A DNA stretch of 64,000 nt from Ignavibacteriales bacterium (GCA_020061355.1 JAGUYK010000040.1:62001-126000), one strand, 5' to 3'; positions 8,309 through 17,568 are shown, numbered from the stretch's first letter. Translations and numbers: made by a program. Notes: generated by a model not told the origin, from the sequence alone.

Positions 8309-8997
8309 TTTTTCTCTTCAAAAAAACTATCCGGTATTCCCTTGTTAATTTTGTAATTGGTGTAAGTCATATAAACTTTACCACTCATCGACATATTCTG
8401 CCTTGATCTGTTTCGAGTTTGTTTCTGGTCTTCTTTATCATTCACCATTTCGTCGTGTATCGGCATGTTTCCTAGATTGAAAGAAAATATTACAGAAGAG
8501 GGAAGAGCCGAAGTTTTATTTTCATATGTTAGCTCAACATGAAGTGTTCCCGATTTTTTACCGGTTGTTTCTATTTTGTGAATAACTTTTTGCGTCTGGT
8601 CAATCCACAATGTAGAGAGAATAAGATCTGTTGAGTCACTGTTCGGGATAATTTTGATTACATCCAATTTATGGCTGTTTAAAGTTTCGGTTTTAACGTA
8701 AATGGCTGTGTAATCACCCTGTAAAAATTGTGAAGGAGAAAAGCTAAGGCTCTGTTTTGGAAGCATTGCAAATCCCTTGGAATCAACCTTCACTTTATCG
8801 GGTTGCTTGAAATATAATTTGGCGTTTGTATCGGGAATTTTAACCATGCTGAAATCGAGTTTTATATTAACATCTACTTCATAATCCTGTATCTTATCAA
8901 ACCGGGTTTTAACTTCATTTATAATTTTAATTGGATCTTTTGATTGAGCAAAAGTGAACAAACTTACCACTAACCAGAATAAAACTATTCTTTTCAT
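8305..8997 (-). CDS. LolA-like outer-membrane lipoprotein-sorting protein
   Basis: A 230-residue periplasmic protein with a signal peptide (residues 1-18). The beta-rich mature part is typical of the LolA/LolB superfamily: KIQDYEVDVNIKL near the N-terminus, YFKQPDKVKVDSKGFAMLP, and later TLWIDQTQKVIHKIE. It is the third gene of an ABC ATPase-permease-LolA-like unit, 11 bases after the permease stop. The context suggests it binds a lipid or hydrophobic cargo handled by that exporter (inference). The stop codon TAG (8305-8307) lies inside the MITE-like element; without the insertion the frame would end one codon later. Confidence 0.8.
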   Translation of the reverse strand: MKRIVLFWLVVSLFTFAQSKDPIKIINEVKTRFDKIQDYEVDVNIKLDFSMVKIPDTNAKLYFKQPDKVKVDSKGFAMLPKQSLSFSPSQFLQGDYTAIYVKTETLNSHKLDVIKIIPNSDSTDLILSTLWIDQTQKVIHKIETTGKKSGTLHVELTYENKTSALPSSVIFSFNLGNMPIHDEMVNDKEDQKQTRNRSRQNMSMSGKVYMTYTNYKINKGIPDSFFEEKK

Positions 8998-9008
8998 TTT
9001 CTAATTCC

Positions 9009-9845
9009 TCAGCTAAGGATATCCTTCTTTAAAAATATATATGATGTAATTAAATAGAGGCCGACAATATGACCCCCAAGAACAAGAGCCGATTCAATAA
9101 TATTCGTATAATCAACAGGGTCATGAAAAAACCCATCCCATTGGGTCATATGCGATGTGAAAAAATAGGGAGAAACATCTTTTAAGAAATCAATCGGTAA
9201 AGCCGAAAGAATTAGAAAGATTATTATAACAGCCATTGTTGAAACAATCGGTCCGATTGCGTTTTCAACCATCGATGAAAAGAAATATGAAACAGCAAAC
9301 ACGGTAAACATACTTAACATTGAATATCCATAAGCTCCGGCAAAGCGCCAGAGAATATCATTCGCAGAAAATATTATAAGTTTTCCTCTAAAGGAAACGA
9401 GTTCCCCCGTACCGAAAATTAAACAGCTAACGCCTAAGCTTAAAAAAGCTAACCATGCAAGAAGTAGAAAAACATAAATTAATCCTGCAGAAAATTTTGC
9501 AGATACAACTTTAAATCTTGAAACAGGACGTGTTAAAAGCATCCGATAAGTTCCTGATGTGGCTTCGCTTGCCAGAAGATCTCCTCCGACAAGTACAATA
9601 AGAAACGGAATGTGAATATATAATCCGGTTAAAACTAAATTGGCAACAAGATAACCATTGAATAGGTTGCCAACCATAATAAATGAATCCTGAAAATTGC
9701 GTGTTATCGCTTTTATGTAACCTTCGCCTGTAAAGTAGAGTGCCACCTGAACGATCACAACCAAAACTCCAATTGCAATGAATCCGATATAAGTTCTCCA
9801 CTTCCTGAAAATTTTTTGTAATTCAATCGAAATAAGTGTTATCAT
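9009..9845 (-). CDS. ABC-2-type transporter permease
   Basis: A 278-residue membrane protein with about six helices, beginning MITLISIELQKIFRKWRTYIGF. The conserved ABC-2 segment ASEATSGTYRMLLTRPVSR (about residues 90-109) is the coupling region that contacts the ATPase in NatB/Nos-type exporters. Its start codon overlaps the last four bases of the ATPase gene, which indicates translational coupling and a shared complex. The substrate is not evident. The following LolA-like gene hints at a lipid or lipoprotein-related cargo. Confidence 0.88.
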   Translation of the reverse strand: MITLISIELQKIFRKWRTYIGFIAIGVLVVIVQVALYFTGEGYIKAITRNFQDSFIMVGNLFNGYLVANLVLTGLYIHIPFLIVLVGGDLLASEATSGTYRMLLTRPVSRFKVVSAKFSAGLIYVFLLLAWLAFLSLGVSCLIFGTGELVSFRGKLIIFSANDILWRFAGAYGYSMLSMFTVFAVSYFFSSMVENAIGPIVSTMAVIIIFLILSALPIDFLKDVSPYFFTSHMTQWDGFFHDPVDYTNIIESALVLGGHIVGLYLITSYIFLKKDILS

Positions 9846-10765
9846 TTTCCGTTTCCCTCCGTAATTTTCAGGAAGTAATCTTCAAGAGAACGGACAGGCA
9901 CGACCGCACTAACCGAAAATCCACGTTCAATAAAAAATTTATTTAACACTGCTATCTCGTTTTTCATTAATTCAAATGTAAGTTCTCTATTAGTTGAAGA
10001 GGATAATTTAACCCGCCAGTCAGATTCAGAAATTATCATTTTAGCGTTCTCGATTTTATCAACTTCGAAAGTAACCGAAAGCTTATCTACGCTTAAAAGT
10101 TCGTCAACAGTTCCTTCAACCTGTGCAGAACCATTGTTTATTATGATCATTCGTGAAGTGATTAATTCAACTTCTCTTAAAATATGTGATGAAAGAAAAA
10201 TTGTTTTATTTTTTGATCTACTTAAATAGAGAATCAGATCTCTAATTTCCTTCATTCCCTGAGGATCGAGTCCTGTTGTTGGCTCATCTAAAATTATAAG
10301 TTCCGGGTCGTGAATTAAAGCCTGGGCAATTCCTAATCGTTGTTTCATTCCGTGTGAATATGTTTTCACTTTACTGCCGGCACGTTTCGAAAGTCCTACA
10401 AGCTCCAGCATCTCCATAATTTTCTTTTTTGAAGTGTCCGCACCGGAAAGTTTACCAAGGATTTCTAAATTTTTATAAGCCGAGAGATAAAGGTAAAAAT
10501 CCGGCTTTTCAACAATTGCTCCCACCTTTCTTAGAATTTCTTCACGGTTTTCTTTAATTGATTTGCCGAATATTTTTATAGAACCGGAGGTGGGTTTTAT
10601 AAGCGAAAGAAGCATCCTTATAGTCGTGCTTTTTCCAGCACCGTTGGGACCTAAAAATCCAAACACATCTCCACGGTATACATTCAAGTCTAGATTATTT
10701 ACCGCGACAATGTTTTTGAATTTTTTTGTCAGCCCGCGGACTTCAATTATTTGTTCTGAATCCAA
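9842..10765 (-). CDS. ABC transporter ATP-binding protein
   Basis: A 307-residue ATPase with intact Walker A GPNGAGKST (39-47), signature YSHGMKQR (136-143), Walker B LIILDEP (156-162) and switch His194. The C-terminal ~90 residues form the extra domain typical of CcmA/NatA-like ABC-2 ATPases. The start is a TTG at 10765. No in-frame ATG gives a complete N-terminal beta strand, and no strong ribosome-binding site is visible, so the start is slightly uncertain. It overlaps the permease gene by four bases and heads the three-gene exporter unit. Confidence 0.9.
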   Translation of the reverse strand: MDSEQIIEVRGLTKKFKNIVAVNNLDLNVYRGDVFGFLGPNGAGKSTTIRMLLSLIKPTSGSIKIFGKSIKENREEILRKVGAIVEKPDFYLYLSAYKNLEILGKLSGADTSKKKIMEMLELVGLSKRAGSKVKTYSHGMKQRLGIAQALIHDPELIILDEPTTGLDPQGMKEIRDLILYLSRSKNKTIFLSSHILREVELITSRMIIINNGSAQVEGTVDELLSVDKLSVTFEVDKIENAKMIISESDWRVKLSSSTNRELTFELMKNEIAVLNKFFIERGFSVSAVVPVRSLEDYFLKITEGNGK

Positions 10766-10901
10766 ACAGCCACCATTTTTTTATTTCTTTAGACGACATT
10801 TTAATAGCAATGTTCATTATTCCGGATAAAATTAATAAACTTCTGTCAGTCACGAATTGAAAATTATTCCCCGGTGTAGAAATGCTTATTGAAAATCTGA
10901 T

Positions 10902-12698
10902 TCAACCACTATTAGTTTTTTTCCCAAATGTAGAATCGAGCGGAATATACTTTGTAATTATGAACGAAGGTATGGCTGCTATTAATACCCAGATAAAAAA
11001 GTATTTATAACCGATCGATTCCTGAATCATTCCGCTGAACATTCCCGGGACCATCATGCCAAGCGCCATAAATCCAGTGGCAATTGCATAATGGGAGGTT
11101 TTGTACTCACCATCAGAAATAAATATCATATACATAATATAAGCAGTGAATCCAAAACCGTAACCGAATTGTTCTAGTGCAACGCACACATTAATTAAGA
11201 ATAATGATACTGGTTGAATATATGACATATAAACGTAAACGACGTTTGGGATATTAATTGCAACAAGCATCCACCACAACCATTTTTTTAATCCGCTCTT
11301 AGAAATTAGAATACCGCCTAAGATCCCGCCAAGTATTAAAGCGATCATTCCCACAGTTCCATAAATAAATCCAACTTCCGATGTTGATAGTCCTAATCCA
11401 CCTGAATCGTGCGGATCAAGCATAAAAGGAGAAGCCATTTTAACTAATTGAGATTCACCCAATGTGTATAGTAATAAGAATCCTAGAATTATCAGGATTT
11501 TTTCCTTCTCAAAAAATCTGATGAACGTTAGAAAAAATTCGCTTAAAGGTTTAGCCCTCTGTGAACGGAGTACGGATTTATCTTGAGAAGGTTGCGGTAA
11601 AATAAATCGGTGGTAAATAGAGAAGAGAATAAATAAAAGTGCAATTACACCAAATGTGAATACCCATGCAATCGGAGTTTTTTCTGAATGTGCGAGAAAC
11701 GTCGCTTCTAGATTCTGTTGAACCATTGGATCCAACTGAACAACAACAAATGCCGGTTTATTCCAATTTTTTGAAGTAAACTTTATTGAGCTCCCTTCAA
11801 TTACATTTATTAATGATGAACCTTCGATCTGCTTTAAATCGATTAGATATTCATCACCTTTATCCGGTTGTTTTGATAGGTTAAGTTTAAGAATTGCCAC
11901 ATTACCAACTAATTCTGTTATTGATGAAGTGTCGGAATTGCGTATTACATCCTGTTTAAAACCATTCATAATATTGAATTTGTGGGCAAAATTAATGTAG
12001 AAATCGGCAGCATCTTTAGTAATAGGACGTGTTCCGACTTCCAATACTTGAGGAGAGGCAATCAACTTTAGTTTACCTTCCAAAGCATTGATTACGGAAG
12101 AATCGACCTGAATTGTTTGTTGAAAGAACATTTCAGGTTTTGCAGAAACTTTGAACTCAGCAGGACCGACTGAAAGTGTGCTCTCTAAAAATCCGGCAAG
12201 TATTACTAACAATCCCTGTCCGGCAAACATAGAAATTCTGTAAAATGCACTTCTAATTCCGACAAAAAAGGATTGCTGACTTTCAGATAGTGCAAGCATA
12301 TAAAAACCATCAGCAGCAATGTCATGTGTTGCTGAACTGAAAGCGAGCAGCCAGAAAAAGGCAAGTGTAAATTGAAAAAAATCCGGTATTGGAATCGTAA
12401 ACGCAACTCCGGCCATACCAGCGCCGATTATTAATTGCATTGTGGTAATCCAGAATCGTTTTGTTTTTAGAATATCAACAACAGGGCTCCATAGCGGTTT
12501 TATTACCCATGGCAGATACAACCAGCTTGTATAAAGAGCAATATCAGCATTGGATATTCCAAGACGTTTATACATAATAACCGAAACGGTAATTACAATA
12601 ACAAATGGCAGTCCCTCGGCAAAATATAAAGTTGGAATCCATGACCAGGGATTTACTGTTTTTACTCTCTTTTCCGATAATGATTTCTTAATGATCAT
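10902..12698 (-). CDS. AmpG-like MFS permease with a large periplasmic insert
   Basis: A 598-residue major-facilitator protein. The N-terminal half has the AmpG-like opening FAEGLPFVIVITVSV (about residues 26-40) and LPWVIKPLWSPVVD (62-75). AmpG proteins import muropeptides (anhydro-GlcNAc-MurNAc peptides) for cell-wall recycling. Unlike standard AmpG (about 430-490 residues), residues 172-340 form a soluble loop between the fifth and sixth helices, predicted periplasmic and containing alternating beta segments. The C-terminal half resumes with six more helices. It sits alone, 136 bases upstream of the ABC operon. Its substrate could be muropeptides or another glycan (inference). Confidence 0.82.
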   Translation of the reverse strand: MIIKKSLSEKRVKTVNPWSWIPTLYFAEGLPFVIVITVSVIMYKRLGISNADIALYTSWLYLPWVIKPLWSPVVDILKTKRFWITTMQLIIGAGMAGVAFTIPIPDFFQFTLAFFWLLAFSSATHDIAADGFYMLALSESQQSFFVGIRSAFYRISMFAGQGLLVILAGFLESTLSVGPAEFKVSAKPEMFFQQTIQVDSSVINALEGKLKLIASPQVLEVGTRPITKDAADFYINFAHKFNIMNGFKQDVIRNSDTSSITELVGNVAILKLNLSKQPDKGDEYLIDLKQIEGSSLINVIEGSSIKFTSKNWNKPAFVVVQLDPMVQQNLEATFLAHSEKTPIAWVFTFGVIALLFILFSIYHRFILPQPSQDKSVLRSQRAKPLSEFFLTFIRFFEKEKILIILGFLLLYTLGESQLVKMASPFMLDPHDSGGLGLSTSEVGFIYGTVGMIALILGGILGGILISKSGLKKWLWWMLVAINIPNVVYVYMSYIQPVSLFLINVCVALEQFGYGFGFTAYIMYMIFISDGEYKTSHYAIATGFMALGMMVPGMFSGMIQESIGYKYFFIWVLIAAIPSFIITKYIPLDSTFGKKTNSG

Positions 12699-13001
12699 AA
12701 TTTTTTATGTAGATAAGTTTTCACCCAGTAATGAATCTACTTGTTCATTCTTTATAACTTTTATTGAATCTAAGATAAATAAAATCATTAGAACTATAAA
12801 GATGGCATTTCGTGGCGGGAGTTTTTGATTTTATTCACTTACAATGTAGTAGAATATTTATTGATTTCGATTAGTATTGTTATTAGATTTTACACGGCTG
12901 TCCGATAAATTATTGTCTTCTTCTCTTAAATGAACATGTAACTTATATGGGAAAATAAATTCCCATTTGTGTGTTCTCACCAACAAATTCAGGAGGTTAA
13001 T
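12699..13001. other. Intergenic region with a leader hairpin
   Basis: This 303-base region separates the divergent AmpG-like permease and the YbaK-type gene. The only structure I see is a perfect 7-bp hairpin, ATGGGAA (12947-12953) and TTCCCAT (12960-12966) around an AATAAA loop. It lies in the 5' leader of the YbaK-type gene, about 35 bases before its start. No convincing promoter match was found. Confidence 0.4.
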
Positions 13002-13475
13002 ATGCCTTCAAAAAAATTAAAAGAATTTCTGGACCAGAATAATATTAAGTATGTTACAATCAAACACTCGGTTGCTTACACTGCACAGGAAATAGCCGCA
13101 TCGGCTCATATTAAAGGTAAAGAACTTGCGAAGACAGTGCTTGTTAAGATTAATGGAAAAATGGCTATGTGCGTTTTACCGGCTTCATACAAAGTTGATT
13201 TTGATCAGCTTAAGAAAACAGTGGGGAATGATAATATCCGGCTTGCAAACGAAATGGAGTTCAAAGATAAATTCCCTGAATGTGAGGTTGGAGCGATGCC
13301 CCCATTTGGCAATCTTTACAATTTAGAAGTTTACGTTGCACAAAGCTTAATTGGGGATGAGGAAATTGCATTCAACGCAGGTACACATACTGAATTAATT
13401 CAAATGGCATATAAAGATTTTGAAAATCTTGTTAAACCGAAAATTGTTAAGTTCTCTTTTCCAACTAAATTATAA
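13002..13475 (+). CDS. YbaK/ProX-type aminoacyl-tRNA deacylase
   Basis: A 157-residue single-domain protein of the YbaK/prolyl-tRNA-deacylase family, which hydrolyses mischarged tRNAs such as Ala- or Cys-tRNAPro. The fold is recognisable from HSVAYTAQEIAASAHIKGKELAKTVLVK with the catalytic Lys environment (KELAKTVLVK), LPASYKVD, VGAMPPFG and FNAGTHTELIQM near the end. I chose the ATG at 13002 because a near-perfect AGGAGG lies 5-10 bases upstream; longer in-frame GTG/TTG starts lack this. It stands as a monocistron. The substrate (Pro- or Cys-specific) cannot be decided here. Confidence 0.88.
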   Translation: MPSKKLKEFLDQNNIKYVTIKHSVAYTAQEIAASAHIKGKELAKTVLVKINGKMAMCVLPASYKVDFDQLKKTVGNDNIRLANEMEFKDKFPECEVGAMPPFGNLYNLEVYVAQSLIGDEEIAFNAGTHTELIQMAYKDFENLVKPKIVKFSFPTKL

Positions 13476-13524
13476 TGTGTGGTGTTTGTATTTAAATTAC
13501 AATAAGGACAATTTTATATACATC

Positions 13525-13555
13525 TTGTATGCTTTAGTGAATGTTCATAGATTTG
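13525..13555 (+). promoter_or_regulatory. Bacteroidota-type promoter for the lipocalin-like lipoprotein
   Basis: TTG at 13525-13527 and TAGATTTG at 13548-13555 are separated by exactly 20 bases, fitting the TTG-N20-TAnnTTTG vegetative promoter. It lies 38 bases before the ATG at 13593 and gives a short leader. Confidence 0.5.
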
Positions 13556-13592
13556 GAAAGAATTTTCTAAATTAAATTGTAAAGGAACAATT

Positions 13593-14015
13593 ATGAAATT
13601 ATATAAAGTTTTATCTCTGTTATTGATAACAGTAATATTAATGACCGGTTGTGCGAAGGACGATAATCCAACCTCATCTTCTGGCGATGAACTTGTTGGC
13701 ACCTGGGTAATGACAAAAATAATTTTAACATCTCTCGGAAATACCGAACTTACACCTTCAGCAATTGGCTATAGTGCAACTATCATCATGAAAAGTGATA
13801 GGACGTTCACTGCTAATTACGCCGATTCTGACGGAGCATCAACAGATGCGGGAACGTGGAGCGTAGCTAATGGCAAGTTAAGCTTAAAAAGCAATACAGG
13901 TGAAACACAAGAGATGCCTTACACACTTGTTGGCAATAAACTTACTACTGAGACAACATTGGAAGTGCCGACTTTCGGTCAAATCCCCGTCAAATTAGAG
14001 TTTACAAAACAATAA
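13593..14015 (+). CDS. Lipoprotein with a lipocalin-like domain
   Basis: A 140-residue lipoprotein. The signal peptide ends in the lipobox LMTGC with Cys20 as the lipidation site, followed by a short polar linker (DDNPTSSSGDE). The remainder resembles the small lipocalin-like domains common in Bacteroidota: LVGTWVMTKIIL near the start, FTANYADSDG and DAGTWSVANGKLSL in the middle. Such proteins face the periplasm or cell surface; their ligands are mostly unknown. A good promoter precedes the gene and a strong hairpin follows it, so it is transcribed alone. Confidence 0.8.
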   Translation: MKLYKVLSLLLITVILMTGCAKDDNPTSSSGDELVGTWVMTKIILTSLGNTELTPSAIGYSATIIMKSDRTFTANYADSDGASTDAGTWSVANGKLSLKSNTGETQEMPYTLVGNKLTTETTLEVPTFGQIPVKLEFTKQ

Positions 14016-14024
14016 TAATTTAAT

Positions 14025-14062
14025 TGGACTGTGAATTGAATTTCGGTTCAATTTGCAGTCCA
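14025..14062 (+). terminator. Strong hairpin after the lipocalin-like gene
   Basis: Outer arms TGGACTG (14025-14031) and CAGTCCA (14056-14062) and inner arms AATTGAA (14034-14040) and TTCAATT (14047-14053) form a 14-bp stem with a 2x2 internal mismatch and a TTTCGG loop. It starts ten bases after the stop codon. No T-run follows, so it may stop or protect the transcript rather than act as a textbook terminator. Confidence 0.55.
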
Positions 14063-14175
14063 GTCAGCTTATCCCTTTATTCAATTCAAAGAAAATCTTA
14101 TATTTAATCGTCACCAGTCTTATTTTCAGATTTTCAACACTTAATTTATTTTAGTAAATATTAATAGGAGGCGTT

Positions 14176-14589
14176 ATGAAGAATAAAATCGGAATATGGC
14201 TCGATGGTAAAAAAGCATTAATCCTTAGCATTTCAAACAAAGAAGAAAAATTAATTAAGGTAAGAAGTGATATTGAAAGTAAAGTCCGCTTTTATGGTGA
14301 AACCAAGAAAGTAACCCGAATGGGAAACATGTTTATTGATCCAGAAAAAACAAAGGAACAGAGAAAGTTGCATCAGATGAAAAATTATATCAAAGAGATT
14401 ATAGGTAACTTGAAAGGAGCTTCTGCAATTTATATTACTGGACCGGCTCAAACAAAACTTCTTCTAAGTCAGGAATTGAGTGCAAAGAAATATTTTACCG
14501 ATAAAGTAATTGCCGTTGAAAATTCAGACAGTATGACCGAAAGGCAAATTTGTGCAAAGATCAGAAATTTTTTCGCTGCTATTACATAA
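14176..14589 (+). CDS. Release-factor-like (BaeRF-type) domain protein
   Basis: A 137-residue soluble protein that begins KIGIWLDGKKALILSI, a pattern seen in bacterial proteins related to the eRF1/Pelota central domain. Later segments that fit are a basic linker with a FYGETKKV stretch, a KNYIKEIIGNLKGASAIYITGPAQTK strand-helix-turn, and a C-terminal VIAVENSDSMTERQICAKI. These proteins are thought to act in ribosome rescue or tRNA hydrolysis, but the catalytic glycine motif of release factors is not obvious here. The family call is from memory of sequence patterns. An AGGAGG ribosome-binding site lies just upstream of the ATG. Confidence 0.55.
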   Translation: MKNKIGIWLDGKKALILSISNKEEKLIKVRSDIESKVRFYGETKKVTRMGNMFIDPEKTKEQRKLHQMKNYIKEIIGNLKGASAIYITGPAQTKLLLSQELSAKKYFTDKVIAVENSDSMTERQICAKIRNFFAAIT

Positions 14590-14613
14590 TTAGAAAACAG
14601 GAATAGATTCTAC

Positions 14614-14644
14614 TTGCTAATCATTTTTATTGCCAATAAGTTTC
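14614..14644 (+). promoter_or_regulatory. Putative promoter of the aminotransferase-pckA unit
   Basis: TTG (14614-14616), a 20-base spacer and TAAGTTTC (14637-14644) match the TTG-N20-TAnnTTTG promoter with one mismatch in the last base. It ends 47 bases before the ATG at 14691. Confidence 0.35.
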
Positions 14645-14690
14645 AGTCACCAAAATTCAATCTTTAGTCTATTCTAACAGGAAAAACAAT

Positions 14691-15908
14691 ATGAGTCTAA
14701 GTCAAATTGCAAGAACAATTAAAGCATCACCTACGTTAGCATTGAATGAAAAGGCTGCTATTTTAAGAGATAAAGGAGATCCTGTAATTCATCTTGGTGG
14801 TGGAGAACCGAAAAGCAGAGCTCCCATGGATGCACTTCTGGCAGCAGTAAATTCATTAAATACCGGCGAGATACGTTATGCCCCGGCCGATGGTACACCC
14901 GATTTGAAAAAATCGATCATCCGTTATACGGAAGAATATTATCACAGGAAAGTACACCCGGAAAATATAATTGCTTCCGGTGGTGCGAAGCAGGCAATTA
15001 TGGTCGCCATGCAGGCAATCCTAAATCCACAGGAAGAAATAATTTTTCCGGCTCCATACTGGGTCAGTTATCCGGATATGGCAAGGTTGTGCGGTGCGCT
15101 TCCAGTTCCGGTTCTTCCCGAAGACGGAACCTTTTATCCGCGTCTTAAAGATATTGAACAGAGGGTTGGTAGTTATACGAAAGCTGTTATTATTAATAGT
15201 CCGAATAATCCCACCGGCGCAAAGTATCCTGAAGAATTTATTGCGGATATAGTTAATTACTGTGAAAAGAAAGACCTCTATTTGATAATGGATGATATTT
15301 ACCACCGGCTTGTATTTGATGGTAGAAAACCAATAAGTGCTTATGATTACACAAAAAAATCTGTTGAAGAATCTAAACTGATAATAATAAATGGTGTCTC
15401 AAAGCAGTATGCAATGACAGGTTTCAGAATCGGCTGGGCTGTTGGTAATAAAAAAGTAATTGAAGCGATGGCAAACATTCAAGGGCATCAAACATCAGGT
15501 CCATCTGTTTTATTGCAGAAAGCTGCTGTTGGCGCATTAAACGGAATACAATCCGGAGTGGAAGGACTTCGTGTTACATTAGAGAATAATAGAAATGTTC
15601 TGATCGGCTTGTTAAAATCATTTGAGGGTGTTAAAGTAAATGTGCCTGATGGGACATTTTACTGCTTTGCAGATTTTAATGCTTACGAAAAGGATTCTCA
15701 AAAGCTATCGACTTATCTGATTGATAAAGTAATGGTATTAACGGTACCGGGCAAAGAATTCGGTTTAGATGGACATCTGAGAATAAGCTATTGCGGTACG
15801 ATCAAAGAAATTACAGATGGAATTGAAAGAATGAAATGGGCTCTCGATCCGAATTCACCAAACGAGCTTTATATTGGCGACCGCAAACTAGTGAGGGATT
15901 GGTCATGA
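14691..15908 (+). CDS. Aspartate aminotransferase-like PLP enzyme (class I/II)
   Basis: A 405-residue fold-type I aminotransferase. Key signatures are the N-terminal LGGGEPKSRAP, the substrate-loop SPNNPTGAKYP (with the Asn that contacts PLP), MDDIYHRLVFDG (the Asp that holds the pyridine nitrogen) and NGVSKQYAMTGFRIGW carrying the Schiff-base Lys. Reaction: transfer between glutamate/oxaloacetate and aspartate/2-oxoglutarate or a related pair. The stop codon overlaps the start of pckA (ATGA), so the two are translationally coupled; both use oxaloacetate. A second homologue lies at 18119, so the substrates may differ between the two. Confidence 0.88.
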   Translation: MSLSQIARTIKASPTLALNEKAAILRDKGDPVIHLGGGEPKSRAPMDALLAAVNSLNTGEIRYAPADGTPDLKKSIIRYTEEYYHRKVHPENIIASGGAKQAIMVAMQAILNPQEEIIFPAPYWVSYPDMARLCGALPVPVLPEDGTFYPRLKDIEQRVGSYTKAVIINSPNNPTGAKYPEEFIADIVNYCEKKDLYLIMDDIYHRLVFDGRKPISAYDYTKKSVEESKLIIINGVSKQYAMTGFRIGWAVGNKKVIEAMANIQGHQTSGPSVLLQKAAVGALNGIQSGVEGLRVTLENNRNVLIGLLKSFEGVKVNVPDGTFYCFADFNAYEKDSQKLSTYLIDKVMVLTVPGKEFGLDGHLRISYCGTIKEITDGIERMKWALDPNSPNELYIGDRKLVRDWS

Positions 15909-17551
15909 GTAAATATCTAGAATTTAACACACCGGCAACCAAACAAGCTCAAGAACTTGCTTCGGATTTCCGATTAAAGAACCAGGGATTAACTAACCTT
16001 GATCGAGTATTCTGGAATCTACCTGATGAGGCACTTTATGAGGAAGCAATTTTCCGTAACGAAGCCAAGTTAGTTAAAGGCGGTGCTCTTCTGGTCAATA
16101 CTGGAAAACATACAGCCCGTGCTGCTGCCGATAAATTTGTAGTTCGCGAAGAATCAACACAGAAAGATATCTGGTGGGGAACTTATAACCGTCCGTATGC
16201 TCATGAGAAATGGTCTCAATTGATGGGAAGATTACAGGCATGGGCGCAAGGTGAAGAACTTTTTGTTCAGGATGTTTATGCCGGCGGCGATCCGGATTAT
16301 AAAATGCCAGTTAGAATTGTATGTGAAAAAGCATGGCATTCTTTATTTGTCCGTAATATGTTCATCACTACTAATGATAGAGATGAATTGAAAAAATTTG
16401 TTCCTGAATTTACGGTTATAGCTGTTCCGGGTTTTAAGGTTGATCCGATTACAGATGGCACAAGAACAGATACAGGAATCATTATTAATTTCGATCAGCG
16501 TACTGCAATAATTGCGAATTCTCTATATGGCGGTGAAATTAAAAAAGCGATTTTTACCGTACTGAATTTTTTGCTTACATATCAGGATGTTCTTCCGATG
16601 CACTGTTCCGCAAATGTTGGCGATAGCGGAGATGTGGCATTGTTCTTCGGATTAAGCGGAACGGGGAAGACGACACTTTCAGCAGATCCTAAAAGAAGAT
16701 TGATTGGAGATGATGAACATGGATGGAGTTCACAGGGTGTTTTTAATTTTGAAGGCGGCTGCTATGCAAAAGTAATACGTCTCTCTGCTGAACATGAACC
16801 CCAGATTTATGCAACAACACATCGCTTCGGTACCATTCTCGAAAATGTTGTGTTCGATCCGGTATCCCGAAATATTGATCTTGATGATGATATTATTACA
16901 GAAAACACCCGTTGTTCATATCCAATTGAGTTTATTCCCAATGTAATTGAAGAGGGGTATGTAAGAACGCATCCTAAGAATGTTATTTTTCTAACTTGTG
17001 ATGCATCGGGTGTAATGCCTCCAATTGCACGTTTATCAGCCGAGCAGGCACAATATCATTTCATAAGCGGTTACACTTCAAAAATTGCTGGAACCGAAAT
17101 CGGTTTGGGAATTGAACCACAGATTACTTTCTCCGCCTGCTTCGGCGGTCCTTTTATGGTTCGTCATCCATTCGATTATTCCGAGATGCTAAAGCAAAGA
17201 CTGTTGAAATATGGTGCTACAGTCTGGTTGGTTAATACCGGATGGGTTGGCGGAAGGTTTGGTGTTGGTAAACGTATTAGTATTCGTCATACAAGAAATC
17301 TCCTTAATGCCGCGCTTGATGGTAAACTTGATAAAGTAAAATACCGCAAGGATAAGTTGTTCGGTTTCGAAGTGCCGATGAACTGTCCGGATGTTCCAGA
17401 GGATGTTCTTTATCCCGAAAATTCATGGGGCAATAAAGACGAATACTGGAAAAAGTACGATGCTCTTGCAGCAAGATTTGTAGAAAATTTTAAACTTTTT
17501 GAAAAGGGATGTTCAAAAGAAGTTATTGCTGCCGGACCAAAGAGAATATAA
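15905..17551 (+). CDS. pckA: Phosphoenolpyruvate carboxykinase (ATP)
   Basis: A 548-residue ATP-type PEP carboxykinase, which interconverts oxaloacetate + ATP and PEP + CO2 + ADP. The nucleotide-binding P-loop GLSGTGKTTLSADP and the metal-site IGDDEHGWSSQGVFNFEGG are intact, and the ARYA-type C-terminal segment LVNTGWVGGRFGVGKRISI is present. I chose the ATG at 15905 because it overlaps the upstream stop (ATGA) and is preceded by GTGAGGG. A frame start at 15836 would add 23 residues of low similarity that overlap the aminotransferase. It forms an oxaloacetate-handling pair with the upstream aminotransferase. Confidence 0.95.
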   Translation: MSKYLEFNTPATKQAQELASDFRLKNQGLTNLDRVFWNLPDEALYEEAIFRNEAKLVKGGALLVNTGKHTARAAADKFVVREESTQKDIWWGTYNRPYAHEKWSQLMGRLQAWAQGEELFVQDVYAGGDPDYKMPVRIVCEKAWHSLFVRNMFITTNDRDELKKFVPEFTVIAVPGFKVDPITDGTRTDTGIIINFDQRTAIIANSLYGGEIKKAIFTVLNFLLTYQDVLPMHCSANVGDSGDVALFFGLSGTGKTTLSADPKRRLIGDDEHGWSSQGVFNFEGGCYAKVIRLSAEHEPQIYATTHRFGTILENVVFDPVSRNIDLDDDIITENTRCSYPIEFIPNVIEEGYVRTHPKNVIFLTCDASGVMPPIARLSAEQAQYHFISGYTSKIAGTEIGLGIEPQITFSACFGGPFMVRHPFDYSEMLKQRLLKYGATVWLVNTGWVGGRFGVGKRISIRHTRNLLNAALDGKLDKVKYRKDKLFGFEVPMNCPDVPEDVLYPENSWGNKDEYWKKYDALAARFVENFKLFEKGCSKEVIAAGPKRI

Positions 17552-17568
17552 TCTGTATTGAAACTAAA

